The notes under the pieces are model-generated. The model ran no database searches and was not told where the DNA came from. It saw only the letters and a list, made by a program, of their open reading frames with translations. From NCBI RefSeq assembly GCF_000007825.1, contig NC_004722.1, positions 4,070,501-4,134,500 of the forward strand: DNA of 64,000 bases, given 5' to 3'. Shown piece after piece: positions 50,627-60,002 of the stretch. Origin of the DNA: Bacillus cereus ATCC 14579. GTDB taxonomy: Bacteria; Bacillota; Bacilli; Bacillales; Bacillaceae_G. The position numbers and the translations under genes are program-made. The stretch's first letter is position 1. Each line of letters opens with the position of its first letter.

Positions 50627-51610
50627 TTAAAATTCCGCAAGTTCACGCATTGCTTTTTCAACTTTATCTGGATTTACCATAAAGAATTTTTCCATTGTTG
50701 GTGCATATGGCATTGCTGGAACGTCTGGACCTGCAAGACGTGCGATTGGCGCATCTAAATCAAATAGACAGTTTTCAGCAATAATTGCTGCCACTTCACT
50801 CATAATGCTTCCTTCTTTATTGTCTTCTGTTACAAGAAGAACTTTACCTGTTTTAGAAGCTGCTTCAATGATTGCTTCTTTATCTAATGGATATACAGTA
50901 CGTAAATCAAGAATGTGTGCAGAGATGCCATCTTGTGCTAACTTTTCAGCCGCTTGAAGAGCAAAATGAACACATAATCCGTACGTGATAACTGTAATAT
51001 CATCACCTTCACGTTTTACATCTGCTTTTCCGATTGGTAATACGTAGTCATCCTCCGGCACTTCACCTTTAATTAAACGATATGCACGTTTATGTTCGAA
51101 GAATAATACTGGATCTTCATCACGAATGGCTGCTTTTAATAAGCCTTTTGCATCATATGGTGTAGAAGGGATAACGATTTTTAAACCTGGTTGGTTTGCA
51201 AACATCGCTTCTACAGATTGTGAATGATACAATGCACCGTGAACACCCCCGCCAAATGGTGCACGAATTGTAACTGGACAAGTCCAATCATTATTAGAAC
51301 GATAACGAATTTTTGCTGCCTCAGAAACAATTTGGTTTACTGCTGGCATGATGAAATCAGCAAACTGCATTTCAGCGATTGGACGCATACCATACATTGC
51401 CGCACCAATTGCTACCCCAGCAATTGCAGATTCTGCAAGCGGTGCATCAAGCGCACGATCTTCACCAAATTGATCATACAAACCGTGTGTCGCTTTAAAC
51501 ACGCCACCTTTTTTACCAACATCTTCTCCTAAAACGAATACTTTCTCATCGCGTTCCATTTCTTCGCGCATTGCTAATGTAATAGCATCAATATAAGACA
51601 TTACAGCCAT
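50627..51610 (-). CDS. bkdAB: Branched-chain keto-acid dehydrogenase E1 beta
   Basis: A 327-residue beta subunit of the thiamine-diphosphate-dependent E1. VLGEDVGKKGGVFKAT, APFGGGVHGALYHSQSVEA and LLVTEDNKEGSIMSEV are characteristic. It lies 13 bp after the alpha subunit gene, and both subunits form the active alpha2-beta2 enzyme. Confidence 0.95.
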   Translation of the reverse strand: MAVMSYIDAITLAMREEMERDEKVFVLGEDVGKKGGVFKATHGLYDQFGEDRALDAPLAESAIAGVAIGAAMYGMRPIAEMQFADFIMPAVNQIVSEAAKIRYRSNNDWTCPVTIRAPFGGGVHGALYHSQSVEAMFANQPGLKIVIPSTPYDAKGLLKAAIRDEDPVLFFEHKRAYRLIKGEVPEDDYVLPIGKADVKREGDDITVITYGLCVHFALQAAEKLAQDGISAHILDLRTVYPLDKEAIIEAASKTGKVLLVTEDNKEGSIMSEVAAIIAENCLFDLDAPIARLAGPDVPAMPYAPTMEKFFMVNPDKVEKAMRELAEF

Positions 51611-51623
51611 GAAACGTTCCCCC

Positions 51624-52625
51624 CTATTCTGCGTATACGTGCTTCAATGCATCTTCAGGTGCTGCATACGGAGCATTTTCTGCATATTCTGTTGCTTCAT
51701 TTACGATATGCATAATTTCGTCTAACATTTGTTTTTCCGATTCCTCAGTTAATACACCAGCTTCTTTTAAATAAGCCGCGAATGTTATAATTGAATCTTT
51801 TTTCTTTGCTTCTTCTACTTCTTCTTTATCACGATAAACACGATCATCATCGTCACTAGAATGTGCTGTTAAACGATATGATACTGTTTCAATTAAAGTT
51901 GGGCCTTCACCACGACGACCGCGATCTGCTGCTTCTTTTACAGCTTTATATACTGCAAGCGGATCGTTTCCGTCTATTGTATATCCAGGCATACCGTAAC
52001 CAATCGCACGATCTGATACGTTTTTACATGCTAATTGTTTTTCAACTGGAATAGAGATTGCATATTTGTTATTTTCACACATAAAAATAACAGGTAGTTT
52101 GTGTACACCAGCAAAGTTTGCCCCTTCATGGAAGTCACCTTGGTTTGAAGAACCTTCTCCAAATGTAACGAACGTTACTAAATCTTTCTTCTCCATTTTT
52201 CCAGCTAATGCAATACCAACTGCATGTGGTACTTGCGTTGTTACTGGAGATGAACCTGTAACAATACGATTTTTCTTTTGACCGAAGTGACCAGGCATTT
52301 GACGACCACCAGAGTTTGGATCTCCAGCTTTCGCGAAAGCAGACAACATAAGCTCTTTAGCTGTCATACCAAATGTTAGTGCAACACCCATATCACGGTA
52401 GTATGGTAATGCATAATCTTTCTCTCTATCAAGAGCGAACGCCGCTCCAACTTGTGCAGCCTCTTGTCCTTGACAAGAAATTACGAATGGAATTTTACCA
52501 GCACGGTTTAATAACCACATACGTTCGTCGATTTTACGTGCAAGTAACATCGTACGGAACATTTCTAATACTTGCTCATCACTTAAGCCAAGCTCTTCAT
52601 GGCGCTTTTCTTTTACTTCTGCCAT
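51624..52625 (-). CDS. bkdAA: Branched-chain keto-acid dehydrogenase E1 alpha
   Basis: A 333-residue alpha subunit. The thiamine-diphosphate motif GEGSSNQGDFHEGANFAGV, ending in ENNKYAISIP, is intact, as is the phosphorylation-loop-like YRLTAHSSDDDDRVY. Start MAEVKEKRHEE with AGGAGGTTATG upstream. The context of leucine dehydrogenase and butyrate kinase marks it as the branched-chain rather than the pyruvate enzyme. Confidence 0.94.
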   Translation of the reverse strand: MAEVKEKRHEELGLSDEQVLEMFRTMLLARKIDERMWLLNRAGKIPFVISCQGQEAAQVGAAFALDREKDYALPYYRDMGVALTFGMTAKELMLSAFAKAGDPNSGGRQMPGHFGQKKNRIVTGSSPVTTQVPHAVGIALAGKMEKKDLVTFVTFGEGSSNQGDFHEGANFAGVHKLPVIFMCENNKYAISIPVEKQLACKNVSDRAIGYGMPGYTIDGNDPLAVYKAVKEAADRGRRGEGPTLIETVSYRLTAHSSDDDDRVYRDKEEVEEAKKKDSIITFAAYLKEAGVLTEESEKQMLDEIMHIVNEATEYAENAPYAAPEDALKHVYAE

Positions 52626-52652
52626 TTTTCATAACCTCCTAAATCCACATTT

Positions 52653-54074
52653 TTATGCGTGTAACGCTCTTCCATCTACAGCAAGTGCTGCTTCACCAAT
52701 CGCCTCAGATAATGATGGATGCGGATGAATTGTATGTGCTACTTCCCAAGGTGTTGCATCAAGTACTCTTGCAAGACCCGCTTCAGAAATCATATCTGTT
52801 ACATGCGGTCCAATCATATGAACACCAAGAATGTCATTTGTCTCTTCATCAACTACAAGTTTTACGAAACCATCTGATTCTCCGTATACAAGTGCTTTTC
52901 CGATTGCGCGGAATGAGAACTTACCTACTTTTAACTTATAGCCTTTTTCTTTCGCTTCTTGTTCTGTTAAACCGACAGAAGCAACTTCCGGACTGCTATA
53001 TACGCATTTTGATACCATAGAGTAATCGATTGGTGTAACTTCTTTCCCTGCAATATGTTCTACTGCAGCAATTCCTTCGTGAGAAGCAACGTGAGCGAGT
53101 TGCAGGCCACCGATTACATCTCCAATTGCGTAAATATGCGATTCTTTCGTTTGATAAAACTCATTTGTTTGAATGTATCCTTTTTCCACAACGATATCTG
53201 TATTCTCTAAGCCAATATTTTGCGTATTCGCTTGTCTTCCTACAGATACAAGCATTTTTTCTGCTTTAAATTCTTTATTTTCACCGTTGTGTTCAGCTTG
53301 GATTGTTACTCCATTATCTTTTACCAATGTTTCTGGTAATACTTTTGCACCAGTTACCACTTTAATACCTTTTTTCTTGAATAGACGTTGCATTTCTTTT
53401 GAAACGTCTTGATCTTCTAGTGGTAATATCGTTTTCGCATACTCTAATACTGTAACTTCTACACCGAAGTCAGCAAGCATAGATGCCCACTCAATACCGA
53501 TTACACCGCCACCAACGATAATAATCGAACTAGGAAGCGTTTCCATTTTTAGAGCATGATCTGAAGACATTACGTACTCTCCGTCTAATTCTAAACCTGG
53601 TAATGAATTTGGACGAGAACCTGTTGCAATAAGTACATTTTTTGGAATTAACATTTCATTCTCTTCTCCACTTGCAAGTTCAACTGAAATTGTCCCTGGC
53701 ATCGGAGAGAAAATAGATGGGCCAAGAATACGGCCAATACCTTCAAACACATCAATTTTACCTTGTTTCATTAAATGTTGAACGCCTTTATGAAGCTGCG
53801 TTACTATCTTCTCTTTACGCTCTTGTACTTTCGCAAAGTTTAGTTCTACATTGCTTGCAATAACTCCGAACTCTTCGCTTTTTTTAGCAGTTGCATATAC
53901 TTCCGCACTACGTAAAAGAGCTTTACTAGGAATACATCCTTTGTGTAAACAAGTACCACCAAGATTTTCTTTTTCGACTAGTGCAGTTTTTAACCCTAGT
54001 TGTGATGCACGAATTGCAGCAACATATCCACCAGTACCGCCGCCAACGATGACTAAATCATATTCTTTTGCCAT
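52653..54074 (-). CDS. lpdV: Dihydrolipoyl dehydrogenase (E3) LpdV
   Basis: A 473-residue FAD disulfide oxidoreductase that reoxidises the lipoyl group of BkdB. IVGGGTGGYVAAIRASQLG (FAD), the redox pair GGTCLHKGC, IVGGGVIGIEWASM (NAD) and the C-terminal HPHPSLSEA with the active-site His are all present. It is the operon-specific copy, distinct from the pyruvate dehydrogenase E3 expected elsewhere. Confidence 0.94.
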   Translation of the reverse strand: MAKEYDLVIVGGGTGGYVAAIRASQLGLKTALVEKENLGGTCLHKGCIPSKALLRSAEVYATAKKSEEFGVIASNVELNFAKVQERKEKIVTQLHKGVQHLMKQGKIDVFEGIGRILGPSIFSPMPGTISVELASGEENEMLIPKNVLIATGSRPNSLPGLELDGEYVMSSDHALKMETLPSSIIIVGGGVIGIEWASMLADFGVEVTVLEYAKTILPLEDQDVSKEMQRLFKKKGIKVVTGAKVLPETLVKDNGVTIQAEHNGENKEFKAEKMLVSVGRQANTQNIGLENTDIVVEKGYIQTNEFYQTKESHIYAIGDVIGGLQLAHVASHEGIAAVEHIAGKEVTPIDYSMVSKCVYSSPEVASVGLTEQEAKEKGYKLKVGKFSFRAIGKALVYGESDGFVKLVVDEETNDILGVHMIGPHVTDMISEAGLARVLDATPWEVAHTIHPHPSLSEAIGEAALAVDGRALHA

Positions 54075-54078
54075 TATC

Positions 54079-55182
54079 TCAACCCCTAGCTACCGTTTCT
54101 TTTTCACGTACAACGTATTCTTTTGGAGCTTCTTCTTCACGTAATACACGAAGTGCTCCTTCTGCTAACGCTTCTAACTCATCTTCGCCTGGATGTACGA
54201 TAACATCTGCAATCCAGTCCACTCGCTCTTTTATTTCATCGACAAGAATTTTACTGTATGCCAGTCCACCAGTTAATACGATTGCATCGATTTTCCCGTG
54301 AAGTACAGCGCTAGCTCCGCCAATCTCTTTTGCAACTTGATATGCCATTGCTTTATAAATAAGAGTTGCTTCAGGATCACCTTTTTCAACCATTTGCTCT
54401 ACTTTAATCGCATCATTTGTACCGATTAAACTTACAAGTCCACCTTGTCCGACAAGTTTTTTAATCATTTCATCACGGTAATACTCACCAGAGAAACACA
54501 TTTCTACTAGTTGCCCTACTGGTACTGTACCAGCGCGCTCTGGACTAAATGGTCCTTCTCCGTTTAAACCGTTATTCACATCGATTACTCTTCCTTTTTT
54601 ATGAGCACCAACTGTAATACCGCCACCCATATGTGTAACTAATAAATTTAAATCCTCGTATTTGTGATTTAACTGTTCAGCTACTTTACGAGCAACTGCT
54701 TTTTGATTTAATGCATGGAAGATACTTTTGCGTTCCATACCAGCAATGCCACTTATACGAGCAACCGGCTCCATCTCATCTACAACGACAGGATCTACAA
54801 TGAATGCAGGAATGTTTAATCCAGAAGCAATTTCATATGCTAAAATGCCTCCAAGGTTTGAAGCGTGATGACCGCTAAAGCCATTTTTCAAATCTTCTAA
54901 CATCGCATCGTTTACTGTATACGTACCGCCTTCGATTGGACGAAGTAATCCACCACGCCCACAAACAGCGTTTAATTTTGAAATGTTAATACCATGAGAA
55001 TGTAGAACTTCTAAAATCGTTTCTTTTCGAAACTCATATTGGTCGATAATTCTCTTATATTTTCCAATCTGTTCTACGTCATGACGAATCGTTTCTTCTA
55101 GAACGGGTCTTTCATTATCAAAAACACCAATTTTTGTGGATGTACTACCTGGGTTAATAACAAGAATTCGATTTACAGACAA
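54079..55182 (-). CDS. buk: Butyrate kinase
   Basis: A 367-residue acetokinase-family enzyme converting branched acyl phosphate and ADP to acid and ATP, downstream of Ptb. RILVINPGSTSTKIGVF, THMGGGITVGAHK and the DAIVLTGGLAYSKIL segment are visible. The start is the TTG at 55182, eight bases after GGAGG; the frame to 55209 has no better site. Together with ptb it lets the cell gain ATP from branched acyl-CoA. Confidence 0.93.
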   Translation of the reverse strand: MSVNRILVINPGSTSTKIGVFDNERPVLEETIRHDVEQIGKYKRIIDQYEFRKETILEVLHSHGINISKLNAVCGRGGLLRPIEGGTYTVNDAMLEDLKNGFSGHHASNLGGILAYEIASGLNIPAFIVDPVVVDEMEPVARISGIAGMERKSIFHALNQKAVARKVAEQLNHKYEDLNLLVTHMGGGITVGAHKKGRVIDVNNGLNGEGPFSPERAGTVPVGQLVEMCFSGEYYRDEMIKKLVGQGGLVSLIGTNDAIKVEQMVEKGDPEATLIYKAMAYQVAKEIGGASAVLHGKIDAIVLTGGLAYSKILVDEIKERVDWIADVIVHPGEDELEALAEGALRVLREEEAPKEYVVREKETVARG

Positions 55183-55269
55183 TGTTGCTACCTCCACTAA
55201 TAAATTCAAAAGGAAGTGGAAACCTCATAAGAGGTAACCACACCTTTTGTAAAAGTTATATATGAATGA

Positions 55270-56370
55270 TTAGCGACGGCTAATAATATCGTGACCGTTG
55301 CGTAAGTAAGTGCTACGAGAATTCTTCAAGCTTGCAATGCGCTCTTCAGCTAGACGATCTGCCGCTACATAAGTTGCTATGCCATCGCGTTTTGAAATTT
55401 CGATTACTTTTGCAATCGTGTCATAAATAGACTCAACACGTTTTAGTGCACGTTCTCTATTGTATCCATATAATTCGTCTGCTACGTTAATTACGCCACC
55501 TGCATTAATTACATAATCTGGTGCGTATACAATACCCATTTCATGAATGATGTCACCATGACGATCTTCTTTTAATTGGTTATTTGCAGAACCTGCGATT
55601 ACTTTTGCTTTAAGTTGTGGAATAGTTTCATCATTAACTGTTGCGCCTAGTGCACATGGTGCGTAAATATCGCATTCAACACCGTAAATTTCATTTGGTT
55701 CAACTGCTGATGCACCGAATTCTTCTACAGCACGTTGTACAGCTTCTTTATTAATATCTGTAACGATTAATTTTGCTCCTTCAGCGTGTAAATGTTTGCA
55801 TAGGTGATATGCTACGTTACCAACGCCTTGAACAGCAATTACTTTTCCTTCTAAATTGTCAGTACCGAAAGCTTCTTTTGCAGCTGCTTTCATACCACGG
55901 TAAACACCGTATGCAGTTACCGGAGATGGGTTACCAGAAGAACCGAATGATGGTGAGATACCTGTTACAAAGTCAGTTTCTTCATGGATAATATCCATAT
56001 CATCTACTGTTGTACCAACATCTTCAGCTGTAATGTAACGTCCGTTTAGTCCTTGGATATAACGTCCTAGTGCACGGAACATTGCTTCGCTCTTATCTTT
56101 ACGAGGATCACCGATAATTACTGTTTTCGCACCACCTAAGTTTAAACCAGCTGCTGCGTTTTTGTATGTCATCCCTTTTGCAAGACGCAATGCATCTTCA
56201 ATCGCCGCTTCTTCAGAATCATATGTCCACATTCTTGTTCCACCAAGAGCCGGTCCAAGTGTTGTATCATGAATTGCAATAATTGCTTTTAAACCAGATT
56301 CTTTATCTTGACAAAATACTACTTGCTCATAATCATATTTTTCTAAGTATTCGAAGATTTCTAATGTCAT
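55270..56370 (-). CDS. bcd: Leucine dehydrogenase
   Basis: A 366-residue NAD-dependent dehydrogenase deaminating Leu, Val and Ile to the keto acids used by the Bkd complex. The catalytic lysine region KNAAAGLNLGGAKTVIIG, AEDVGTTVDDMD and the Rossmann motif VQGVGNVAYHLCKHL are present. Upstream gap to ptb is 34 bp. A weak imperfect stem (GTGG..ACCTC/GAGGT..CCAC) follows the gene at about 55213-55245 and may tune expression of buk. Confidence 0.95.
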   Translation of the reverse strand: MTLEIFEYLEKYDYEQVVFCQDKESGLKAIIAIHDTTLGPALGGTRMWTYDSEEAAIEDALRLAKGMTYKNAAAGLNLGGAKTVIIGDPRKDKSEAMFRALGRYIQGLNGRYITAEDVGTTVDDMDIIHEETDFVTGISPSFGSSGNPSPVTAYGVYRGMKAAAKEAFGTDNLEGKVIAVQGVGNVAYHLCKHLHAEGAKLIVTDINKEAVQRAVEEFGASAVEPNEIYGVECDIYAPCALGATVNDETIPQLKAKVIAGSANNQLKEDRHGDIIHEMGIVYAPDYVINAGGVINVADELYGYNRERALKRVESIYDTIAKVIEISKRDGIATYVAADRLAEERIASLKNSRSTYLRNGHDIISRR

Positions 56371-56404
56371 TGTCGTTTCCCCCTAATGTTTTACCCTTTT
56401 TGGT

Positions 56405-57304
56405 TTATTTTGAAGCAGTCGCAACTGCCAATGCTAATGAATATACTTTTGTTTCTGCTGAATCAGCACGAGATGTTAAAACAATCGGTGCTTTTGCGCC
56501 AGCAATCATTGCTCCTACTTTTGCATCCGCAAAGTATACGAGTGATTTATATAGCACATTTCCAGCTTCAATCGTTGGGACGAGTAAAATATCTGCCTTA
56601 CCTGCTACATCACTTACTATGCCTTTATGCTCTGCTGCAATTTGTGATACTGCATTATCTAAAGCAAGTGGTCCATCAACGATACAATCTTTAATTTGTC
56701 CGCGGCGATTCATTTGTGTTAACATCGCTGCATCAATTGTCGCCTGCATCGCTGGATTCACAACTTCTACTGCTGCAATTGGTGCCACTTTTGGCAAGTC
56801 GATTCCTATTGCCCGGGCAACTTCTACAGTATTTTGTATAATAGCAGCTTTTTGTGTTACATCAGGTGCGATGTTCATCGCTGCATCTGTAACGAAAATA
56901 AGACGATCGTAATTTGGAACTTCAAATGCTGCTACATGTGAAAGTACGCTACCTTTACGTAGGCCCCACTCTTTGTTTAACACAGCCTTCAAAATATTCG
57001 CTGTTGGGATGTTCCCCTTCATAAGCACGTCTGCTTCACCATTTCTCACAGCTTTAACAGAAAGTTCTGCAGCCTCTGCACTAGACATTGCTGCAATCAC
57101 TTCAACATGTTCTGAAGTTTGTAAACCATGTTCTTGTAGCATCCCCATTATTTTTTCTTGATTTCCATATAGACGAAATTGAGCTAACTGTAATTTAATT
57201 GCTTTCGCTACAGCTTCAATTACTTCATGATCTTCAGCTACTGCTACAGCTACAGTTTTTTTAGGCTGCCCTGCTGCTTGATCAATTAAGTATTCTAACT
57301 TCAT
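56405..57304 (-). CDS. ptb: Phosphate butyryltransferase
   Basis: A 299-residue enzyme exchanging CoA of butyryl or branched acyl-CoA for phosphate. VLMKGNIPTANILKAVL, FVTDAAMNIAPDVTQKA and VDGPLALDNAVS are diagnostic of Ptb/Pta relatives. First gene of the bkd operon, about 45 bp after the sigma-54 promoter. It converts the end products of the operon into acyl phosphates for Buk. Confidence 0.94.
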   Translation of the reverse strand: MKLEYLIDQAAGQPKKTVAVAVAEDHEVIEAVAKAIKLQLAQFRLYGNQEKIMGMLQEHGLQTSEHVEVIAAMSSAEAAELSVKAVRNGEADVLMKGNIPTANILKAVLNKEWGLRKGSVLSHVAAFEVPNYDRLIFVTDAAMNIAPDVTQKAAIIQNTVEVARAIGIDLPKVAPIAAVEVVNPAMQATIDAAMLTQMNRRGQIKDCIVDGPLALDNAVSQIAAEHKGIVSDVAGKADILLVPTIEAGNVLYKSLVYFADAKVGAMIAGAKAPIVLTSRADSAETKVYSLALAVATASK

Positions 57305-57347
57305 ATTTTGTAATCAACCCTTTCCGTCGTCCCTCGTCTATTTATAA

Positions 57348-57364
57348 AGCAAATACCGTGCCAA
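57348..57364 (-). promoter_or_regulatory. Sigma-54 promoter of the bkd operon
   Basis: The minus-strand TTGGCACGGTATTTGCT matches the -24/-12 consensus TTGGCAC-N5-TTGCW at every conserved base, including GG and GC. It lies 44 bp before ptb, and a sigma-54 activator gene is adjacent. Confidence 0.95.
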
Positions 57365-57473
57365 CTTTTAAAAGTGGTCTTACCAATAATGAAAACGCAT
57401 TCAAAATGCAGTAAAATCAATACTTTGGAAAATAACAAAAGATTCTGTCTTATTTTGTCGCTTTTTGTATACC

Positions 57474-57508
57474 ATGCAATAAATTGCACGGTACGCAATT
57501 TATTGCAT
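57474..57508. promoter_or_regulatory. Upstream activating palindrome for BkdR
   Basis: A perfect 14-bp-arm palindrome: ATGCAATAAATTGC, 7-base spacer, GCAATTTATTGCAT. It is centred about 130 bp upstream of the sigma-54 promoter, right for an enhancer. A further TTGCATGG half site lies at 57517. It overlaps the bkdR stop codon, so it may also act as bkdR's terminator-like stem. Confidence 0.8.
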
Positions 57509-59572
57509 GCTATTTTTTGCATGGTCATACTTTTCTAGCTTGTAATATAAATTTCGAACGGAAATTCCTAACGCTTTTGCAGTTTGCGTTTTATTCCCAT
57601 CAAATCTCTCCAAATATTCATGAATAATATTCCCTTCAAACTCTGTCACTAAATGTTCAAGTGGCTTTTCTTCTAATTCAGGTAATAAATGAGATTGCTT
57701 TGACTCCACCTGCTCTTCGTTATGTAATGGCGGTAAATGGTGTACATCAATATAGGTCTCGTTATAATTCATAAAGATAATAGCTCTTCCCAGAATATTT
57801 TCAAGTTCCCTCACATTCCCTGGCCATTCGTATGATTGTAAATATAAAATGGCTGAATCAGTGAGCCCTTCTACATTACGACCGTAATCTTGATTAATTT
57901 TTTGAATCAATCTGTCCGCAATTGTCGGTATATCTCCTTTACGTTGACGAAGAGATGGAATTTGAATTGGGATTTTATTTAATCGATAATATAAATCCTC
58001 CCTAAACTTCCCTTCTAGAATAGCCTTTTCTAAATTCACATGCGTCGCTGCAATTACTCGAACATTAATAGGTATCGCTTTCGTTCCACCAACTTTTACA
58101 ATTTCTTTTTCCTGCAGTACACGAAGGAGTTTCGCTTGTGTATTTGCAGATAACTCCCCTATTTCATCTAAAAAAATACTACCGTTATTTGCTTCCTCAA
58201 AGAACCCACGTTTCCCGCCTCTTTTCGCTCCAGAAAACGCCCCTTCCTCATAACCAAATAATTCACTTTCTAACAACGTCTCCGAAATGGCCGCACAGTT
58301 TACACGGACGAACTTATTGTATTTTCGATTACTTCCATTATGGATTGCATGTGCAAACAATTCTTTACCAGTCCCAGATTCACCGCGTAACAGTACTGTT
58401 GCTGGTGTATTTGCTCCTAGCTTCGCCTGTTCGATAGCTGCCGTTGTTTCATCTGAATTCCCGACAATATCATCAAATGAATATTTCGCTTCTAATGTGC
58501 GAATAATTCGCCTTGCTCTATTCAATCCATTTGTTAACTTTTGAATTTCCGACACGTCACGGATAACGCCGACGCTTCCTTTCAATATTCCATCCACAAT
58601 GACTGGTGCCACGTTTACAATTACATCGCGCTTTTTTTGCCCAATCTTCATATGTATTCCGCGCACCGCACGACGCGTTCGAAGTACTTTCATATGCATA
58701 CTTTCGCCTTCTACAATATCAGTTGTAGCAGGCTTCCCAATAATATCTTCTTCTGTTAAACCCGTTAATTTCGTATATGCCGGGTTAATGACTAAACCTC
58801 TTCCTTTTTCATCCACAACCGAAATTGCTTCTTCAGATGAGTTAATAATTGCCTCTAATAGTGTTTGAATTTCCTTTAAATCTGTAACTTCTTCCGCTAA
58901 ATCTACAACTTCTGTTATATCTTTAAAAATTGCAAATGCCCCTTGTACCTCTCCGCCCTCTTTTAATATCGGTATACGCGTTGTAATAATTTTCTTTCCA
59001 TTCTCTAATGTTAGTTCATAATTTACTTCTATTTGTTTCGTACGTATAATGCGAAGTAATTTACTAGTTGGAATGACTTCTAAAATATATTTTCCTATCG
59101 CCTCTTCTTTTTTATATCCGATAATACGCTCTGCACTTTTATTAAAAAGACGAACTTGTCCCTCTCGATCAATTACGATCATGCCATCATGTGTAGAATT
59201 TAAAATTAATTCTCCTTGTTGCGTTTGTTCCTCTAATCGCCCAATTAGCCCTTCCTTCTCATGCGCTAATCCTGTAACAATTTTTGCGATATCACCTGGT
59301 ATAAGAAGAGTGTCTTTTTTCTTTTTTTCCAATAAAACCTTATGCACATCATCTTCACCTGTCATATCAAATATTACATCGATATGCATAGAAAGAAATG
59401 GAGTTACACTTTCTCCAATTGCAATCCCGTATTCCTTAGCAATTTGTAGTCCTTTTGCCAACGGATTTATATCAATAATCCCTATAATTTGAAATATATT
59501 CGAACTTTGTAACAGATTCAGCAGTGCGCTCCCGCCTTCACCTGCACCAACAATTAATACTTTTTGTTTCAT
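57500..59572 (-). CDS. bkdR: Sigma-54-dependent activator BkdR
   Basis: A 690-residue enhancer-binding protein. An N-terminal Rossmann-like sensor domain (VLIVGAGEGGSALLNLL, residues 1-115), two PAS domains (about 130-230 and 245-355, e.g. HDGMIVIDREGQVRLFN), then the AAA+ domain with Walker A GESGTGKELF and the sigma-54 loop GAFSGAKRG, and a C-terminal Fis-type helix-turn-helix (TAKALGISVRNLYYKL). Start MKQKVLIVG (59572) follows GAGGAAGTGG; a longer start at 59614 is possible. In B. subtilis, BkdR activates this operon in response to branched-chain amino acids. Confidence 0.94.
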   Translation of the reverse strand: MKQKVLIVGAGEGGSALLNLLQSSNIFQIIGIIDINPLAKGLQIAKEYGIAIGESVTPFLSMHIDVIFDMTGEDDVHKVLLEKKKKDTLLIPGDIAKIVTGLAHEKEGLIGRLEEQTQQGELILNSTHDGMIVIDREGQVRLFNKSAERIIGYKKEEAIGKYILEVIPTSKLLRIIRTKQIEVNYELTLENGKKIITTRIPILKEGGEVQGAFAIFKDITEVVDLAEEVTDLKEIQTLLEAIINSSEEAISVVDEKGRGLVINPAYTKLTGLTEEDIIGKPATTDIVEGESMHMKVLRTRRAVRGIHMKIGQKKRDVIVNVAPVIVDGILKGSVGVIRDVSEIQKLTNGLNRARRIIRTLEAKYSFDDIVGNSDETTAAIEQAKLGANTPATVLLRGESGTGKELFAHAIHNGSNRKYNKFVRVNCAAISETLLESELFGYEEGAFSGAKRGGKRGFFEEANNGSIFLDEIGELSANTQAKLLRVLQEKEIVKVGGTKAIPINVRVIAATHVNLEKAILEGKFREDLYYRLNKIPIQIPSLRQRKGDIPTIADRLIQKINQDYGRNVEGLTDSAILYLQSYEWPGNVRELENILGRAIIFMNYNETYIDVHHLPPLHNEEQVESKQSHLLPELEEKPLEHLVTEFEGNIIHEYLERFDGNKTQTAKALGISVRNLYYKLEKYDHAKNSMQ

Positions 59573-59709
59573 ATATCCCACTTCCTCTCGAAGTAACTCT
59601 GCAAATTTTTTCACACTTTTATCTTACTCGTTCAGCACCCTCTTGACAAACCCCCTTTCCCTATAACATCATTAAAATATACGAAATAATCTGAAAAGGA
59701 GCGTTATGT

Positions 59710-59943
59710 ATGCAGCGTTACGTTGCTCTACTATTAGCACTCATCCCTATTTCATTAGCTGTGTTTGGTATAAAGTTAATGAGAGATACTGTATTCGGGA
59801 TTCTATTTCCACCAATCTCTATACTGTGGTTACAATTTTTAATCGGCGCTCTCTGCTTCGGGCTCGGGTTTTATATCTTCCGTGGCTTCGTCTTGCACCG
59901 AAACCGTAAACGAAATAAAGTACAAGCTCGCTTTAGAAGATAG
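59710..59943 (+). CDS. yqzF: YqzF-like DUF2627 membrane protein
   Basis: A 77-residue protein with two membrane helices (residues 4-22 and 38-62) and a very basic tail (HRNRKRNKVQARFRR). PISLAVFGIKLMRDTVFG and LQFLIGALCFGLGFYIFRGF fit the DUF2627 family (YqzF), found next to bkdR in Bacillus. AAAAGGAGCG ribosome site. No known role. Confidence 0.82.
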   Translation: MQRYVALLLALIPISLAVFGIKLMRDTVFGILFPPISILWLQFLIGALCFGLGFYIFRGFVLHRNRKRNKVQARFRR

Positions 59944-59964
59944 GAATGCCCCACTATTTATAAA

Positions 59965-60002
59965 TAAAAAAATGAGACCGTTACACGCGGTCTCATTTTT
60001 TT
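59965..60002. terminator. Bidirectional terminator
   Basis: An AAAAAATGAGACCG/CGGTCTCATTTTTT stem between convergent genes. Confidence 0.9.

Noticed and set aside
55213..55245. Terminator between bcd and buk
   Set aside because: The stem is imperfect and has no U-run; downstream genes belong to the same operon.
57301..57528. 75-residue minus-strand frame between bkdR and ptb
   Set aside because: It covers the sigma-54 promoter and the enhancer palindrome; no ribosome site.
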